Source of the DNA: Oryza sativa Japonica Group
Lineage: Eukaryota; Streptophyta; Magnoliopsida; Poales; Poaceae
Direction of reading: 5' to 3'
Assembly: GCF_034140825.1 (NCBI RefSeq)
Contig: NC_089037.1
Coordinates: forward strand, 33,100,001-33,164,000
Length of the DNA stretch: 64,000 nt
Both the position numbers and the translations under genes were made by a program. How positions within the stretch are numbered: position 1 is the first letter of the stretch; every line of letters starts with the position of its first letter. Of this stretch, positions 1 through 10,964 are shown piece after piece. The notes below the pieces were generated by a model. That model searched no databases. It was not told the DNA's origin and saw only the letters and a program-made list of their open reading frames with translations.

Positions 1-133
1 AGAATTTCAGGATAAATGACTGCTAAATTTGAAATAAAAACAGGCTGCACCACATATGAAAAATTCAAAAAGGTATACATATTTAAAATGCCATTCTGCA
101 CACGTTTTGTGTAGAGAGGAAAGTGAAACAAAC

Positions 134-2518
134 CATCTCAGGTAAGCACAGCAGATGAATGAGCTTGTATACATAATCCTCATTATACTGGGTAGGAGAT
201 AGATTATCCTCCAGATACTTATGCATGCAAGTATTCTCAACTGCAATATGGAGTGGGAGAAGGTCCTCAGTGCCAGCATTACCAACTGTGCGTACATTAG
301 CTGAAGCACCATGGCGGAAGAGCAACTTGATCATGTCAACAAAGAACCGTTCAGCAGCTTCATGGAGTGCAAAACATCCATATGGATTCATGCAATTGGG
401 ATTAGCATGCATATAATTGAGCTCAGGTGCCTTGCCCTCCAATACAACTTGGCGCACATCGCAGGGCGTTATGCCTGACCATGTAGGTCAAGGTTTCAGA
501 GGTAATGGTAAAATCCCATGCCAATATCCAAGAGTTTGCAAACAAGCGGCGGAAGCACCGGGTACTATCCTTTTTCAGGATGTGTTCCAAGTAGGGAGTT
601 AAACAATAGAAGTTATTTTGCACCCACTAGATCGATCCATTGACAAATGAAAAAGAAGGCCAGTTATTTTTCCAGTTGATAAAGCAGAACATAATAAACA
701 AGCTTCACTGGCATGCGCTTTATAATTAAGTAACAGAACACTTAGCTTCAACATGGACTACTTAGATACACCAAAATGCTGCAGGTTAGAAAGAAATAAC
801 TAATATAACAGAATGATCTGTCAACTGAATTCTGTAAGTGAAATAGAAACAAAACCTGAGGAGTAGGATCTGTCATGATATCGTTCTTTACGTTCTTGGC
901 GGCCCAAACAGATTTAATTTTTACCCACTGGAAGAGAGTATGTCAAATGCCAGTTCATAAGGGAAGAAAACAGAAGCCAAGAGGAGGATCACAGAGATGG
1001 GTAGCCAACATACCTCATCCATCTTTTTCTGATCGAATTTCTCAAGGTATAGAAAAGGACGGGAAGGATCCATATTATCCACAGTTGCTCCTTCTTCTTT
1101 AAGTCTAGCATTATCTCCGCACACCACCTCGTGTTTCTCCATTTGAGAAGAACTGGTCTGAAGACTTCCCGTAGTTTGTTTGTCTGAAACAAGGAACAAG
1201 GAGGTTTATTTATAAAATGGAATACATTAAAACATACAACAATTTTCTATTGCTACTAATATATTGTAAGACTCATAAATGGTTGAACGATGATCCTGTT
1301 GGCCACGAAGACAAAATGGAGTATTTCTAAATGGATTACTCCCTTGGATTAAAAAATATATGATGCTTAGGACATTGACATGATCTACAAGGTAAAATTT
1401 TGACTAGCAAATTCTATGAAAATATGGTCTTTCAAATAAAATGGTTAAACTATGAAAGTAATTTTCATGATGAATCTAGTAATAGCTATCTTACATTGCC
1501 AATCTCTAATTTTTATATACTGATGACCAGGGTTAAAATGGCTTGACCAGTAGGAATCCTAAAACAAAATATACTTTGAATTGGAGGAAGCATGCATCGC
1601 TGAAACATAAAATATATATTACGCTGCAAAAGAAAATATTGAATTTCCATCACACATCTGGATAAGGTAAAATGTGATATTAAGGGGCAAAAGGAAGTTC
1701 ACACATACTAGTTGTACGGGAATGCTAAAACCTATGCATGTACAAAGTAAAAGCAAAAAAGTGATAGCTGAACATGTGATTCCTGCCAGACTTTACTAAT
1801 GGTTACTGATGCCCGTCAACAACTTATTCTTTCTGATCCTGGACTATGAGAGATTTCGATGCTTTACATCAAAGGGAGGTAGGGAAAAATAAAAACATTA
1901 CTGGTCCTATACACAGCTAGAGTACACATTTCGACGTCCTGCTGTGGAGATAAAACACTATAGACTGAAAACGGGGGTGCGACAATTACTTAGGCTGTGT
2001 TGCATATGCCGGTTCCCAACCCAAAACAGTACGCACGGAAAACAGAACAATTCATTAGCACGTGATTAATTAAGTATTTGCTATTTTTTTTCAAAAATGG
2101 ATCAATATGATTTTTTAAGCAACTTTCGTATAGAAACTTTTTGCAAAAAACGCACCGTTTTAACAGTTTGAAAAGCGTGCGCGCGAAAAACAAAGCAAGG
2201 GAAGTTGGGAACTTGGAGATCCGAACAAACCCTTAAGGTCGGTATCAGTCGAAATATTAGATTTTGACATGAAGAATAGCTCCCGGTCGGAGGAATATGA
2301 CCAGAAGCCACAGATCCCACCTTTAAATAGCAACAAACAGGGGTTCCGGATCTCGCCTTAGAAAGATACATCGCGGTTCACAAGTACTAATTTTCAAGGA
2401 AAAAATAAAGAGGGCAATGACTCCTTACAGCCTCCCATGGTGAGGGGGGGGGGGAAAGAAATAGCTGATTAACAGAAAAATCACATACTGTTTCCTTACC
2501 TCCGTCATGTTCCGACAT
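134..2518 (-). pseudogene. Ankyrin-repeat protein gene, 5' part, cut by left edge and apparently frameshifted
   Basis: Four exons join in phase on the minus strand: 2518-2500 (ATG, then MSEHDG), 1183-1014, 927-856 and 626-134. All have GT-AG borders. The donor at 133/132 points to further exons left of position 1. The translated segment resembles the large grass family of ankyrin-repeat proteins: an N-terminal part with LTPYLEHILKKD and SWILAWDFT, then ankyrin-like stretches FALHEAAERFFVDMIKLL and LLPLHIAVENTCMHKYLE. Family members have no firmly known biochemical role; ankyrin repeats bind proteins. Oddity: the reading frame changes by one base between about 480 and 455. Upstream of it the frame reads ...TYMVRHNA, and the family-like continuation DVRQVVLEGKAPELN lies in the next frame. 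No intron fits there. It may therefore be a decaying copy or carry a sequencing error. A Tourist-like MITE sits in intron 1. Confidence 0.72.
1993..2232. mobile_element. Tourist-like MITE in intron 1 of the ankyrin gene
   Basis: A 240-bp element is bounded by imperfect terminal inverted repeats, GGCTGTGTTGCAT at the left and the complement of ...AACAAACCC at the right. It is flanked by TTA on both sides (1990-1992 and 2233-2235), the target duplication typical of Tourist/PIF-Harbinger MITEs. No coding capacity. Confidence 0.7.
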
Positions 2519-2816
2519 GAATCTTCTAAATATGAAAGGGCGAAGTTTTTTTTTCACGAAACAATAGAGAAAGATCTGGATGAAACTGGAGCTGAGAGGG
2601 GTGGAAGGGGGTCTGCGGCGTCGGAACTCGGAAAGGGCGCTGCTAGGGTTTCTCTCTTCTTGGATCCGCCCACATATATGTATGTGCCTATGTGGGCGCC
2701 ATCAAACGATAAGAAGCGCTTCTGTATTGTACCCGTCAAAGTTCTACGAAGACATGAATACTGAATACGTAATCCATATTAGCTGTCTGAAACTTGACAT
2801 CATCCACTCTAACTAA

Positions 2817-5557
2817 GAATTTTCAGAATATGCCATCGAATTCGCACTACTTTTAAAATATGCCACCCAATTCGTGCTACTTTCAGAATACACCATCGAA
2901 GCATGAATTTCCTTCGTTCCGTGCCACTCCGTCTCTTCCGTCCGTAGCACCGTCGTCTTCTCCGCCCGGCGCCGCCGTCGTCAGTCCGTCATCGCCCGCG
3001 CCGACGCCCGTCCGTCGCCGGCATCGTCCATCCTCGTCGGCGTCCATCGTCATCGTCGTCATCGTCCACGGCGTGGCGTGGGCACGGAGGGAGGCGAGAG
3101 CGACGCGAGTGCTAGCAGCGCGGCGAGCGCGGCCACGAGTGCTAGCAGCGGCTGCGGCGGCGGGCGAAGCTGACTGTCTGCGTCTGCGTCTACTACCGCC
3201 CGGGACTGGACCTCGTGCGCGCGCCTTGTGAATTTTGAGAGTAGAGGGCGGCCGGTAAAAACTCCCTGTATGTTGTTGCTGCTGCACGTACTTGGTCCAG
3301 TTGATGAGTGTGAATTGGCAAGGACGGAAGGAAACGGAATGGGTAGGTAGTAGTTGGATACTTGGATTGTTCAGAGGAGGACGTCGGACTTGGCGGGGAG
3401 TCGCTTGTAGAAGTTGAAGGGGACGGATGGCGAGCGCGACCGCGAGTGCTAGCAGCGGCTGCGGCGGCGGGCGAAGCGGCGGCTGCGGTTGCGGGCGAAA
3501 CGGCTGCGGCGGCGGGGAAGGGGTGGGGCGAGGCGGAATGCGGCGGCTGTGGACAGCGGGGATGGGCAGTGAGCGGGCGGTGTCCGTGGTGGTGGGGAGG
3601 AAGATGAGGAGGACGATGATGGCGGTGACGGCGAACGGACGACGCCGTGGCTGACACGGGCGTGCGCGGCGCGGGCGGTGGACGACGACGATGCCGACGA
3701 CGGACGGACGCTGGCGCGACTGACACTGGCGCCGGCGCCGGCGGTGGCGGACCCTCCCTCCGCGCCCATCGAGCCATGGACGACGACTACGGCGACGATG
3801 GACGCCGACGAGGATGGACAATGCCGGTGACGGACAGTCGCCGGCGCGGCTGACATGGTGTTGACGTAAAACACAAGGCCTGGGAGATCTGCTTAACTCT
3901 AGTCCAGGTCCAAAACTCGCCTTCGGGTATGCTAGCGTGCCAGTTGATTTGATCCTGCAATCAACAAGAAATAACGACAAAGAAACCGCAGTTAAACCTA
4001 TAAACGATAGCCGATCGGCTAAGCGCCGATGACGTATCATTTATCTTTGAGCCGATGTCATATGTAAATCGATCGGTGATTATGAATAGATAATAAAGAG
4101 CTAAATCTACTTGATTGGCTGTAGATATTAACAATATATAGTTCTTATATCGATATATACTTAAATCAAGTGATTGGGATAGATCGGTCGCCATGCCTAG
4201 ACAATATAAATCACTTAGATCGAAATATATATTAATAACGGGACTATATGTGTTTATAGCATAGCCGATCAGATAGATCTAGCATGTATCGGCTAATACT
4301 CTGATACGACTCTATGTTAAGATGTTAAAACAAGCAAAATATACCTAACAGAAGCTTAATATACTTATATGCAATAAAATCTTGACATAAAGGGAAAATT
4401 TAACGTGTTAATGAAGCATACAGAGCAAATATAGTTAAATCAGATAAGATCGGCTGAAACTCCAATACTACCCTAATCGGCAACCAGAAGGCAGGCTAGG
4501 GATTGATATTCTAAGCACGACTTAATAGATCAAACTCAACTGATACAGCATTAAGTATGAAAAGAATAACAATATCTAGATAATCAAACCGCTGGAAGTT
4601 TCATAGAGTGGTGGATATCTTATATAATCTAAGTCAACATCGATGCTTAACCTAATCGGCTGCCCTCTACCGACAGATGTTAGCCGATAATAGGTTAAAT
4701 AGCGATATCGCCGGAGATTATGTAAGATATATGATAACTCGATGAATTACATAAACAAGATTAGAGTATCATAAAGATGGAAGCACTAATCACGAGAATG
4801 CAAACCGTCGTAACAAGTTTTACCTCTTGTTGAAGATCGAAACCGATGCAGCTCAACCCGAAAGCAAGAACTCGTCGAAATAAAACTAAAGCAAAAGGGT
4901 GGCGATGCGCCGAAATTGTATTGAACGTGTGTGTTAATTGATTACATGGGGTTCGGGGTCTATTTATACCCGAAAATTACAAACTATGTCCATATTGGAC
5001 ACGACTCTTATTTCTAACAAACTCTAAGATACCATAAGTCTTTACGGCAGACTTTTGCCCAAACATATCTCTAAGGAGATTACATAAAATATCCTAATTA
5101 ATAGATACAATTGCCTTCTCAGGACTCTATCCATGTGCGGCAACCATCTTGAAGCACCTCAATTCAACCCGATGTCGTACACCAAGTCGTATTGTCGGAA
5201 TCGGCTGTATCAGCTTACCCAGTCTGACTCGGACCCAGGCGATCCTAATCGTAGCCGATCTGGACTCCAGCCGATTCTTGCTCTGTTCTCGAATCGATCT
5301 CCGCCTTTGATTTTGCTTCGATCTAATCCTCTTTTCCGATGTAGATATTACCAAATTTGGTCGTTAACACACGGGCGCCGGCACGGGCGGTGGTGAACGG
5401 CGCCGGGCGGAGAAGACGACGACGCTACAGACGGAAGAGACGTAGTGGCACGGAATGAAGGAAATTCGTGCTCCGATGGCGTATTCTGAAAGTAGCACGA
5501 ATTGGGTGGCATATCCTGAAAGTAGTGCGAATTCGATGGCATATTATGAAAATTCTC
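2817..5557. mobile_element. Non-autonomous Mutator-like element (possible Pack-MULE), split by a solo LTR
   Basis: The left end (2817 to about 3065) and the right end (about 5557 back to 5370, continuing at 3858-3640 beyond the inserted LTR) are long imperfect inverted repeats of roughly 250 bp. The outer part holds a sub-repeat seen twice per end, with GAATTCGCACTACTTT and CCAATTCGTGCTACTTTCAG. Candidate 9-bp target duplications are TCTAACTAA (2808-2816) and TCGAACTAA (near 5558-5569, spaced by three bases), one mismatch. Without the LTR the element is about 1.2 kb. Its interior is extremely GC-rich and open in several frames, and carries repeated blocks around GAGTGCTAGCAGCG (about 3108, 3138 and 3443). 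No transposase is seen. The GC-rich core could be captured host gene sequence, but I recognise no domain. It lies about 300 bp upstream of the ankyrin gene start. Confidence 0.7.
3859..5369 (-). mobile_element. Solo LTR of a retrotransposon (probably Ty3/gypsy), inserted in the MULE
   Basis: A 1,511-bp AT-richer block begins TGTTGAC and ends GTTAACA, the TG...CA ends of an LTR. It is flanked by CATGG (3854-3858) and CACGG (5370-5374), a 5-bp target duplication with one difference. No internal coding region, primer-binding site or second LTR accompanies it, so it is a solo LTR left by recombination. A TATA box (TATAAATAG, minus strand, about 4960-4970) shows that the sense strand is minus. The terminal sequence is of a kind common in rice LTR retrotransposons; exact family not assigned. 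It is younger than the MULE it interrupts. Confidence 0.85.
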
Positions 5558-5666
5558 CTCGAACTAACGCACCGTCGCTCACTCGCGGCTGCCACAAGCT
5601 CTTCCAATCCGGACCTCCCCCTGTCGCTGGGCGGCTCAACGCCCCGCCCACCCGCGGCCGTATTTA

Positions 5667-5919
5667 GAGCAAGTTTAATAGTATAGCCAACTTCTTGCTC
5701 CAAATTATCTATAGCCAACTTAATAGCTAATTCATACAATAATTACCTATAAATATATACTACACAATCAATATATGGTCCCACCTGTCATACACACATG
5801 CGTCTTGTAGTCCGTGCTGCAACTGGCTACAAATCTGTAGCCCGTTGCTCTTATCTCTCCTCTTTTATCTCCTTAAATTATGTTTATAGCTGGTTTATAG
5901 TCTGCTATTGTACCTGCTC
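5667..5919. mobile_element. Tourist-like MITE
   Basis: A 253-bp element has inverted ends GAGCAAGTTTAATAGTAT and the complement of ...CTATTGTACCTGCTC. It is flanked by TTA on both sides (5664-5666 and 5920-5922). AT-rich and non-coding. Confidence 0.75.
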
Positions 5920-5922
5920 TTA

Positions 5923-7767
5923 GTCTCCCTCGCCATCCCTCGACACGTGGTTTACATTATTAGTGATTATAGTGAAGTAATCTACCCTATAATTCACCAA
6001 TTGGATCTTGCACCTACATTACTCATTCATCAAATCCAACGCACCGTATTCATCCACATGCAATCGAATGATCCAAATCATCCCACGCGCAGCCTCCCGA
6101 CCTCCCATCCTCTCTCTCGCACACGCTCCCATTCTCTCAATCTCTCTCTCTCTCTCTCTCTCTTGCACTCACCTAGATACCCTATGCTCGCGCCGCCGCA
6201 AGCCTGCAACCATCGGATCCCTCCCCACCGCGCCATCTCCACACCCGCATCGCCTCGAGATCTAGTTCCTTCGCCGTCGACATCTGTTCATGGTCCACGT
6301 CCACACCGCGGCTCACATCCTTGGACGCGAGCCACCAGCAACAAGGCATTTCTACTTCAGGTTGGATAATTGTATTATCTATTCTATTTGTGCAATTCAA
6401 TGGAAATGTTCATAAATTAGTTCTGAATTGAGACTATCTGATTCATGCTCTGCATGTTGTTTTATATATTACTACCCTTCAATGCGACTATGATGTCAAT
6501 TATATATCCATATGCATAACAACTGATGTCAAGGGTTTATGATTTTTTTCTCCATGTCCAATTAATTGTACAAATGTGAATAGCATGCTTTAAAATTTGC
6601 TCATGGAAACTATATATTTGTTGTGCATGATTGATAAGTGATCAAGCTCGATCAGATTAAGTGATCAACTCACTTCTGAGTTCTGACGAGGATAATGCTC
6701 TGTGTCTTGTGCATTATGGTACAGGAGATTAATGCCTTGATCCTTGAGTAAATAACTCCGTGTAGTTCAGATGGGTTACTTTTTTGTGATGGTTGATCTT
6801 TTAATTCTTGAGTGCTTAGGAATTAAACAATATTTTTAGATAAAGATGAATGTTCAAAAATCATTAGTTTACTGAAGCAGTCGAGGGAGATGCTGTTCGG
6901 TGTGAGCTTCTTTGATGCGGACCTGACAGATTGTAAAACTGTGCTCTTATTTTTTTTCTATTCTGGTAGTTTCATCCAGATGGTGAAGTTCCGAAATGAA
7001 GGAATCCTTCGTTCCCAGCAAAAGGAGTTTTAGGATGTCGATTACATGTGATTTTTGTTGAATTTCTTTGGAATATTTTCCAAGCTAGGAAATGCACGGC
7101 ACTTATCAACTTCACTATACTGAAGAGAGAAGATGAAGAATGGCTTGCTGAGCACCGTCTCTGCCATTGACAAATTTGAATGGAGTGTTCAATATTGTTT
7201 AGGTATCTATAATTTTCTAGAAGCACCTTTGACTCTTTGAGGCTTAAATAATTTCAGAGTAACCTAAATATACCCACACGGTAAAGTTTGCGTTCCTTTC
7301 TTCATCAGTACCTATTGCTGTCTGACCAGTTTGTATGTTTGATTCGACGTGTTCTATTTATGGTAACAATGGTCATTCCATGACAGGGTAAATGAAAAAT
7401 ATCAGAAGTAATTAGGGAGGTTTTAATTGTAGAAGGCTATCCTTTTCTCTCTCTTTTTTTAAAGTTCACTCATTCCCTTCTAGGGAATATCTTCCCCATG
7501 TACTTTAGACTTATGGTTTGTTAGGCATATCTCATTACCTATAAAACTTATGGTTTGTACTTTAGACTTATGGTTTGTTAGGCATATCTCGTTACCTATA
7601 AAACTAAACTAAACTAAAACTTAATGGAATATTTTCTTCCGTTTGATCTTAATTTGATTACTCTAATCGATAGTTATTAAATAAACTATGATTATTCGGA
7701 AGCTATTGTGCGTTACTAGATAATAGGCAAAACAATACATTTTTTATCGGCAAGACTTTCTCTATTA
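5923..7767. other. Gene-poor spacer with leader-like CT-rich segment and tandem duplication
   Basis: No convincing gene. Positions 6000-6360 are pyrimidine-rich with a CT microsatellite (about 6141-6163), followed by a GC-richer stretch and a possible donor at CTTCAG|GTTGG near 6360. This resembles the 5' leader or first exon of a transcript, but no following coding exon could be joined. A tandem duplication of about 57 bp (unit beginning TACTTTAGACTTATGG) occupies about 7501-7612, the two copies differing by one base in the shared part. Confidence 0.45.
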
Positions 7768-8131
7768 GGCCACCTTTGATTCAAAGAAAATTCATAGGAA
7801 TTTTAGAGGATTTTATTCCTATAGAAATTTTTCCTATATAGCTCTTTGAATTAAAGGAATAGATCTTATGGAATCCTATGAAATTCCTATGGATTGCCTA
7901 ATGCCATGCAAGTTTTGGAGGAATTCTAACATGAGGTAAAACCTCTTGGAAACTTTCCTTTAAGTCTTTATCTCTCCTCTAATTCCTGTGTTTTTCCTGC
8001 GGTCCAATCAAACGACCATTCCTGTGTTTTTTCTGTGTTTTGCAATCCTCTGTTTTACACTTACATTCCTATCAAAATTCTGCGTTTTTTCTATTCCTAT
8101 GTTTTCTCATTCCTGCGATTCAAAGAGGCCC
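7768..8131. mobile_element. Tourist-like MITE
   Basis: A 364-bp non-coding element has inverted ends GGCCACCTTTGATTCAAAG and the complement of ...GATTCAAAGAGGCCC, flanked by TTA at 7765-7767 and 8132-8134. The interior is rich in ATTCCTAT-type repeats. It lies about 120 bp beyond the stop codon of the methyltransferase gene and may overlap its 3' transcript end. Confidence 0.7.
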
Positions 8132-8253
8132 TTAACTTGAACTGAATGTTGCTATACAGGTCACATACTCACATCTATGTTTGAAATTTGAACGGTGATG
8201 AAGTCCTCAAGCAATCAGGGAAGATGAAAAAAAAAGCGTAATTATCAATGGAC

Positions 8254-10817
8254 TTAAATGCCCTGTTTAGTGATCTGGTCATCTGGAAAAGCAGAGGCTT
8301 CTACCAAGTACAATCTGCAGCATGGTGTGCCATCCTCTGGGTTTGTCTCCACTGATCTTGGCAATCTCCTCAGTTTATCAAACAGGTTCTGCGGGTGACT
8401 TAGCAGCCCAAAATGTGCTTGTGGATCTCCAATTTGTGACAAAGTTACCTGAGAGAACCCAATGGAAGGCAGCAGGAGATCAGGGCTGTCATGGTAGAAA
8501 TGGTACATTGCCCGAGAGAGCGATACTGCATTCTTGTTCATGAAGTCAGCCAGGAGGACAGTGTGGACTGAGGTGCGGCAGGCCACAATGGTTTCGAGGA
8601 CTTGCATTGCATGGACATGGTGAAGGTAATAGAGGATGCCTTCAAGAACCCATATGGTGTTCCTTTCAGGAACATAGCCGTAGCTCTGTAGCTTGGTGAT
8701 CCAGTCTCCATCTCGGATGTCGGCAGGAACCCTAGTCAATGATTTTGCCATCATGGTGAGTTTCTGATTATTTGCAGAGCTCATTGCTTCGTGAAGAAGA
8801 TCTGTTTTCATTTCTAGGAGCTCCGGGAAGTCAAGTTCAAATACCGTGCACTCCTTCAGGCAGCTCAGTCGATAAGCTCTCGCATCCATCCCTACAAATT
8901 CATTTTTTTTTCCAAGTCAGTCTTTTTCTCACTAGGAACAGATGTACGAATGTATAAACTTTGTAAGAAATAAAGTCCCTTCTTCAGCTGAAAAAGGTTG
9001 TATCTCTTGTTACAGAAGTTTTTTGTGAAATTCTTGAGAAAACTACTATAATCTTTTCGCCATCTTTGTTGAATTCAGTCGTCTTTGTATGGGTTGTTAT
9101 CATGCCGTGCGTGCAAATGAAATACCAGAATGTGCATAGGCAATAGTAGCCTTGGTAATTCCTGGTAAATTTATTTTAATGCGCATGGTTGAATCCCAAA
9201 ATATTTGAGCACAGAGTTTTTGACACATTCTCATGTACTGCCAATTTTCATTTTGTTTTCCAGATTAGCACACCAATAGTGATGAAGTTGATGTTGAAAC
9301 CTTATGCAGTTGAGTGTAATCCTCATCCTGGGTTAATAAAATTCAAAAGTTCTCATGGTGTACATCGTGCCAAACAGCTAATAATGCGATGAAGGGATCT
9401 AACAGCAAGTGTCAATATGAAAGGGAGGAGCAAATATAAATATCAGGCATTCACTGTTTGAAGCTGACGTGCTATGTGGAGTCCAGACAAACAGTACTAT
9501 GAAAGCTTGAACGTCCTACTCCTGCATCCCCACATTGTTGGATAGCTTTGTTCTTGCTGTTATGTTGCCGGGTGTCTTCATTTCCAGCCACAATTATTTC
9601 TCTGTTTTTTTTCCTTTAGTCCAAATGTACTTAACACTTATGCAAGTTTATGTTAAATGTCGGCATTCCGTAACGAGACCAAAGTTTTTTTCTTTATTCT
9701 TTCTCTTTTTTAAAAAAAATCCTGGCAAGTTGCTTGTTGCCACATAATTAAAAATGGACAACGTGGAAGAAGACCCGCCAATTGTCCACGCATGAATATA
9801 GTTCATGTTTGCAAAAGCTCTATTAATCAGTTGCCTATTAGTGTACAAAGCTGATAAATGTTTATGTTCTAATATATGTATTTGTATGGCATGATGTATA
9901 TACCACTGTACTGTAGTATTAGCACACATCTGTACAAATACAATACGTAGAATACATACGTATTGTAACACTAAACTTCAGTACTGTACGTTGCGCACAC
10001 ATACTATTCCTGAGCGTGCACAATACTAGTACTATCATAATAATTGCATTTCTACCCTTCAAATTTTGTCCCAAAAAATTGAATTTCTGATAAAATGGGA
10101 TCCAACAAGTGGAATCTGTATCCCAACATTCCTTTTAATTAATTTTACATATTGAAAGTGTGTCTCAACCTTCAATTTTATTCAATTTTAATCAGGTAGT
10201 TATTAAATATGGTTATCGTAGTAAATTGTGTTTTTATTAATTTATCTCAAATATCTTAAAAATATAATTATTATGGGACGAAGGTTACTAATTAAGTACG
10301 TACATGTTACATGCATGTCAGCATATGCATGCACACACAGTACATGCCTGCATGATCATAGCAGATGAGGATAGCTTAGGTTTTGTGTTTAATTACGAAA
10401 TCAATTACCAGCGCCGAGGAGGACGACCTGGGCGGCGCCGCCGAGGCTGGCGACGGCGGCCTCGACGCGGGCGTCGAACCAGAGCGTGCGGACGGCGATC
10501 ATGACGCCGTGCACCTCCCTCGCCCCGGCCTCCTCGTCGCGCCGCATCCGCTCCCGGAGCGCCGCCAGGAACCTCCCCCCGGCGAGCACCCCGGCCGCCG
10601 GGTCGCGCACCGCGCGCCCCCACAGCGCCCTCGCCGCCGCCGTCTGGCACGCGCTCTGCATCACCGGCCCCCACTCCGCCTCCACCCGCGCGTGCAGCGC
10701 CCTCACCCCCTCCCCCTCCTCCTCGCCGCCACCGCCATTGACGACGACGACCTCGCTCGCCGCCGCCGCCGCCGTCACCTTCTCCCTCTCCTCTTCCTCC
10801 TTGGACATGGCATGCAC
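8254..10817 (-). CDS. SAM-dependent methyltransferase, leucine carboxyl methyltransferase / TIGR00027 type
   Basis: There are two exons, 10817-10409 and 8891-8254, separated by a 1.5-kb intron. They join in phase to rebuild the motif VVLLGAGMDARAYRL, the glycine-rich SAM-binding loop of this family, and give 348 residues. Exon 1 holds the N-terminal helix region (RALWGRAVRDP, about residues 65-75). Exon 2 has the acidic strand end FELDFPELLEMK, the LTRVPADIRDGDW segment typical of the family, and the loop WVLEGILYYL. The family methylates carboxyl or hydroxyl groups on small molecules or, in PPM1/LCMT1, the C terminus of PP2A. The plant branch is of unknown substrate. No signal peptide is evident. 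The start at 10817 (MHAMSKEE) could instead be the ATG three codons later (10808). The first exon is very GC-rich and alanine/glutamate-rich, as usual for grasses. Confidence 0.85.
8892..10408 (-). other. Intron of the methyltransferase gene
   Basis: AT-rich intron bounded by GTAATT (10408) and TTTGTAG (8892). I see no further exon or clear transposon in it. Confidence 0.6.
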
Positions 10818-10941
10818 ACAGCCACACGTACTAAAACCTCTCCGGTGAATTTACACGGAAGTAGTGTGGGCCATTTTAAGGTGGTAGTAGGCTAGTAGCG
10901 AGGAAGAGATAAGAAAAGAGGGCCACACGTACATGAGCTAG

Positions 10942-10964
10942 TTTTTTTTTTTTTTTTTTTTTTT
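10942..10964. repeat. Poly-T tract (23 T)
   Basis: An uninterrupted run of 23 T lies about 125 bp upstream of the methyltransferase start codon. It is likely length-variable, and may be a poly-A tail remnant or a promoter homopolymer. Confidence 0.9.

Noticed and set aside
2883-4040. 385-codon open frame in the MULE core on the minus strand
   Set aside because: It is Arg/Pro-rich as expected from any GC-rich DNA, crosses into the solo LTR, and has no domain; several other frames there are equally open.
5908-6369. 153-codon open frame with Ser/Leu runs
   Set aside because: The Ser/Leu comes from a CT microsatellite; no ATG context or joinable downstream exon was found.
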